NCBI GenBank assembly: GCA_031258665.1
Contig: JAIRML010000231.1
Location: 1-5,910 of the forward strand
Length of the DNA: 5,910 nucleotides
Reading direction: 5' to 3'
Origin: Oscillospiraceae bacterium
GTDB lineage: Bacteria > Bacillota > Clostridia > Oscillospirales > UBA929
Shown here: positions 5,401 through 5,910 of the stretch, piece after piece
Position numbering within the stretch: the stretch's first letter is position 1
How the letters are laid out: the number at the start of each line of letters is the position of its first letter
Position numbers and translations under genes: made by a program
The notes under the pieces: model-generated
Seen by the model: only the letters and a program-made list of their open reading frames with translations
Database searches by the model: none
Told to the model about the DNA's origin: nothing

Positions 5401-5412
5401 AGAGCGCTCTCC
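5399..5412. repeat. 14-bp perfect palindrome near the putP transcription start
   Basis: GGAGAGCGCTCTCC is fully self-complementary and sits about 9-22 nt downstream of the predicted putP transcription start, touching the edge of repeat copy B. Copy A lacks it, so it is not part of the repeat. The position suits a repressor operator. Confidence 0.5.
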
Positions 5413-5427
5413 GCCATACACGAAAAA

Positions 5428-5436
5428 ACTATACCA
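5428..5436 (-). promoter_or_regulatory. Extended -10 promoter of putP
   Basis: The minus strand reads TGGTATAGT, a TGn extended -10 with TATAGT (5433-5428, 5/6). The -35 region at 17-nt spacing is poor (TGGTAA), as is common with extended -10 promoters. Transcription would start near 5421. Confidence 0.6.
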
Positions 5437-5497
5437 CAAAAAACGCCGGATTACCAGAGTGCAATTCAGAAAATTTGACAGAAAGAAAATTTTTTTG

Positions 5498-5516
5498 TCT
5501 ACACAAAATCTACACA
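5498..5516 (+). promoter_or_regulatory. Tandem TCTACACA sites upstream of the HMA gene promoter
   Basis: TCTACACA occurs at 5498-5505 and again at 5509-5516, an 11-nt period of about one helical turn. Relative to the start predicted from the -10 at 5526-5531, the sites lie at about -40 and -29, overlapping the -35 position, which has no good hexamer of its own. Direct repeats with 11-nt period at this place are typical of OmpR/PhoB-family response regulators. The identity of any regulator is unknown. Confidence 0.45.
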
Positions 5517-5522
5517 TTGTCC

Positions 5523-5531
5523 TGATACAAT
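5523..5531 (+). promoter_or_regulatory. Extended -10 promoter of the HMA-domain gene
   Basis: TGATACAAT is an extended -10 with TACAAT (5/6). No good -35 is found at 16-18 nt, which suggests dependence on an activator or on the extended element. The leader to the GTG at 5592 would be about 54 nt. In it CCTGT (5536-5540) can pair with ACAGG (5576-5580) at the edge of the ribosome site. Confidence 0.5.
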
Positions 5532-5577
5532 GGAACCTGTCGAGGGCCCTTTGACGGGGTCCAAACGCCGGACAAAC

Positions 5578-5585
5578 AGGGGGGG
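5578..5585 (+). promoter_or_regulatory. Ribosome binding site supporting the GTG start at 5592
   Basis: AGGGGGGG lies 6 nt before the GTG. No ATG in this frame precedes the HMA domain, so this site fixes the start. Confidence 0.65.
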
Positions 5586-5591
5586 TAAGCC

Positions 5592-5910
5592 GTGGGCGCC
5601 GGGCTGAAGACGAAGACACTGCGCATCGGCGGCATGACCTGTGCGCACTGTCAGAGCAGGATCGAAAAATCGCTGCGCAACACCGCCGGCATTCGCAGTG
5701 TGCGGGTGAGCTACAGCGCGGGTACGGCCGTCGTGACCTATGACGCGGACATCATCGCGCTGCGCGACATCGCCGGGATCATCACCAAGCTGGACTATCG
5801 GGTGCTCGACGGGGCGGAAAAGGGGAGAGGCGCGGCGCGGGCCGCGGGCATCCTCCTGATTGTATTTGCCGTGTATATGATGCTGCGGCAGTGGGGCCTC
5901 GCCGGGTGGC
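5592..5910 (+). CDS. HMA-domain membrane protein, N-terminal 106 residues (3' end beyond window)
   Basis: The visible part has a heavy-metal-associated (ferredoxin-like) domain at about residues 8-73, with the metal motif GMTCAHC (C17 and C20) and the family pattern RIEKSLRNTAGIRSVRVSYSAG. Such domains bind Cu(I) or similar soft metals and pass them to a partner. A charged linker (74-83) and a hydrophobic segment (about 84-98, AAGILLIVFAVYMML) follow, so the metal domain is joined to a membrane protein. From the family pattern it may continue into a TauE/SafE or DsbD-like transporter, as in some Clostridia. A P1B ATPase is the main alternative, but the very short linker and early single helix fit it less well. 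It is divergent from putP. The start is GTG with AGGGGGGG 6 nt upstream. Confidence 0.82.
   Translation, partial: MGAGLKTKTLRIGGMTCAHCQSRIEKSLRNTAGIRSVRVSYSAGTAVVTYDADIIALRDIAGIITKLDYRVLDGAEKGRGAARAAGILLIVFAVYMMLRQWGLAGW

Noticed and set aside
5475..5505. TTGACA at 5475-5480 as the -35 of a rightward promoter
   Set aside because: The -35 is perfect, but no acceptable -10 lies 16-18 nt downstream; the nearest candidates match at only about 3 of 6 positions. The extended -10 at 5523-5531 is preferred.

Overview
The window most likely comes from a GC-rich Bacillota genome of the Clostridia, perhaps Oscillospiraceae-like. This is inferred, not proven. The pointers are a short Gram-positive-type GalE, an exported protein with three SLH domains, a zinc-ribbon membrane protein of a kind common in Clostridia, an HMA-headed membrane protein, strong AGGAG-type ribosome binding sites and sigma-A-type promoters in AT-rich gaps. 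No transposase, integrase, CRISPR array, rRNA or phage gene is visible.

Layout. Bases 1-212 (minus) hold the 5' end of an unrecognised gene with a likely TTG start, fed by a near-consensus promoter at 334-362 through a leader of about 115 nt. Bases 213-536 contain no gene; they hold that leader, two GC-rich palindromes and a weaker promoter facing right. Three genes then follow on the plus strand: a zinc-ribbon membrane protein (537-1058), galE (1133-2113) and an SLH-domain surface protein (2231-3322). Bases 3323-3665 carry a complete tRNA-Pro(GGG) unit with promoter and a very strong terminator. A sodium/proline symporter gene, putP, converges on it from the right (5243-3666, minus). Bases 5244-5591 form a divergent regulatory region between putP and the start of a plus-strand HMA-domain membrane protein, cut off by the window end.

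The most unusual content is a family of structured palindromic repeats. Two 70-nt copies, 63/70 identical and in opposite orientation, lie at 2244-2313 and 5331-5400. Each folds into two hairpins, and the differences between copies fall in loops, in the linker, at the edge, or at a stem position where pairing is kept as G-U. One copy lies inside the open reading frame of the SLH gene, right after its start codon and before the hydrophobic core of the signal peptide. The other lies in the untranslated leader of putP. A separate 16-bp hairpin sits in the SLH coding sequence at 2417-2451.

Functionally this is a mixed housekeeping and surface segment, not one pathway. GalE supplies UDP-galactose for surface glycans, the SLH protein probably attaches to a wall polysaccharide, and PutP imports proline with sodium. 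The HMA protein probably handles copper or another soft metal at the membrane.
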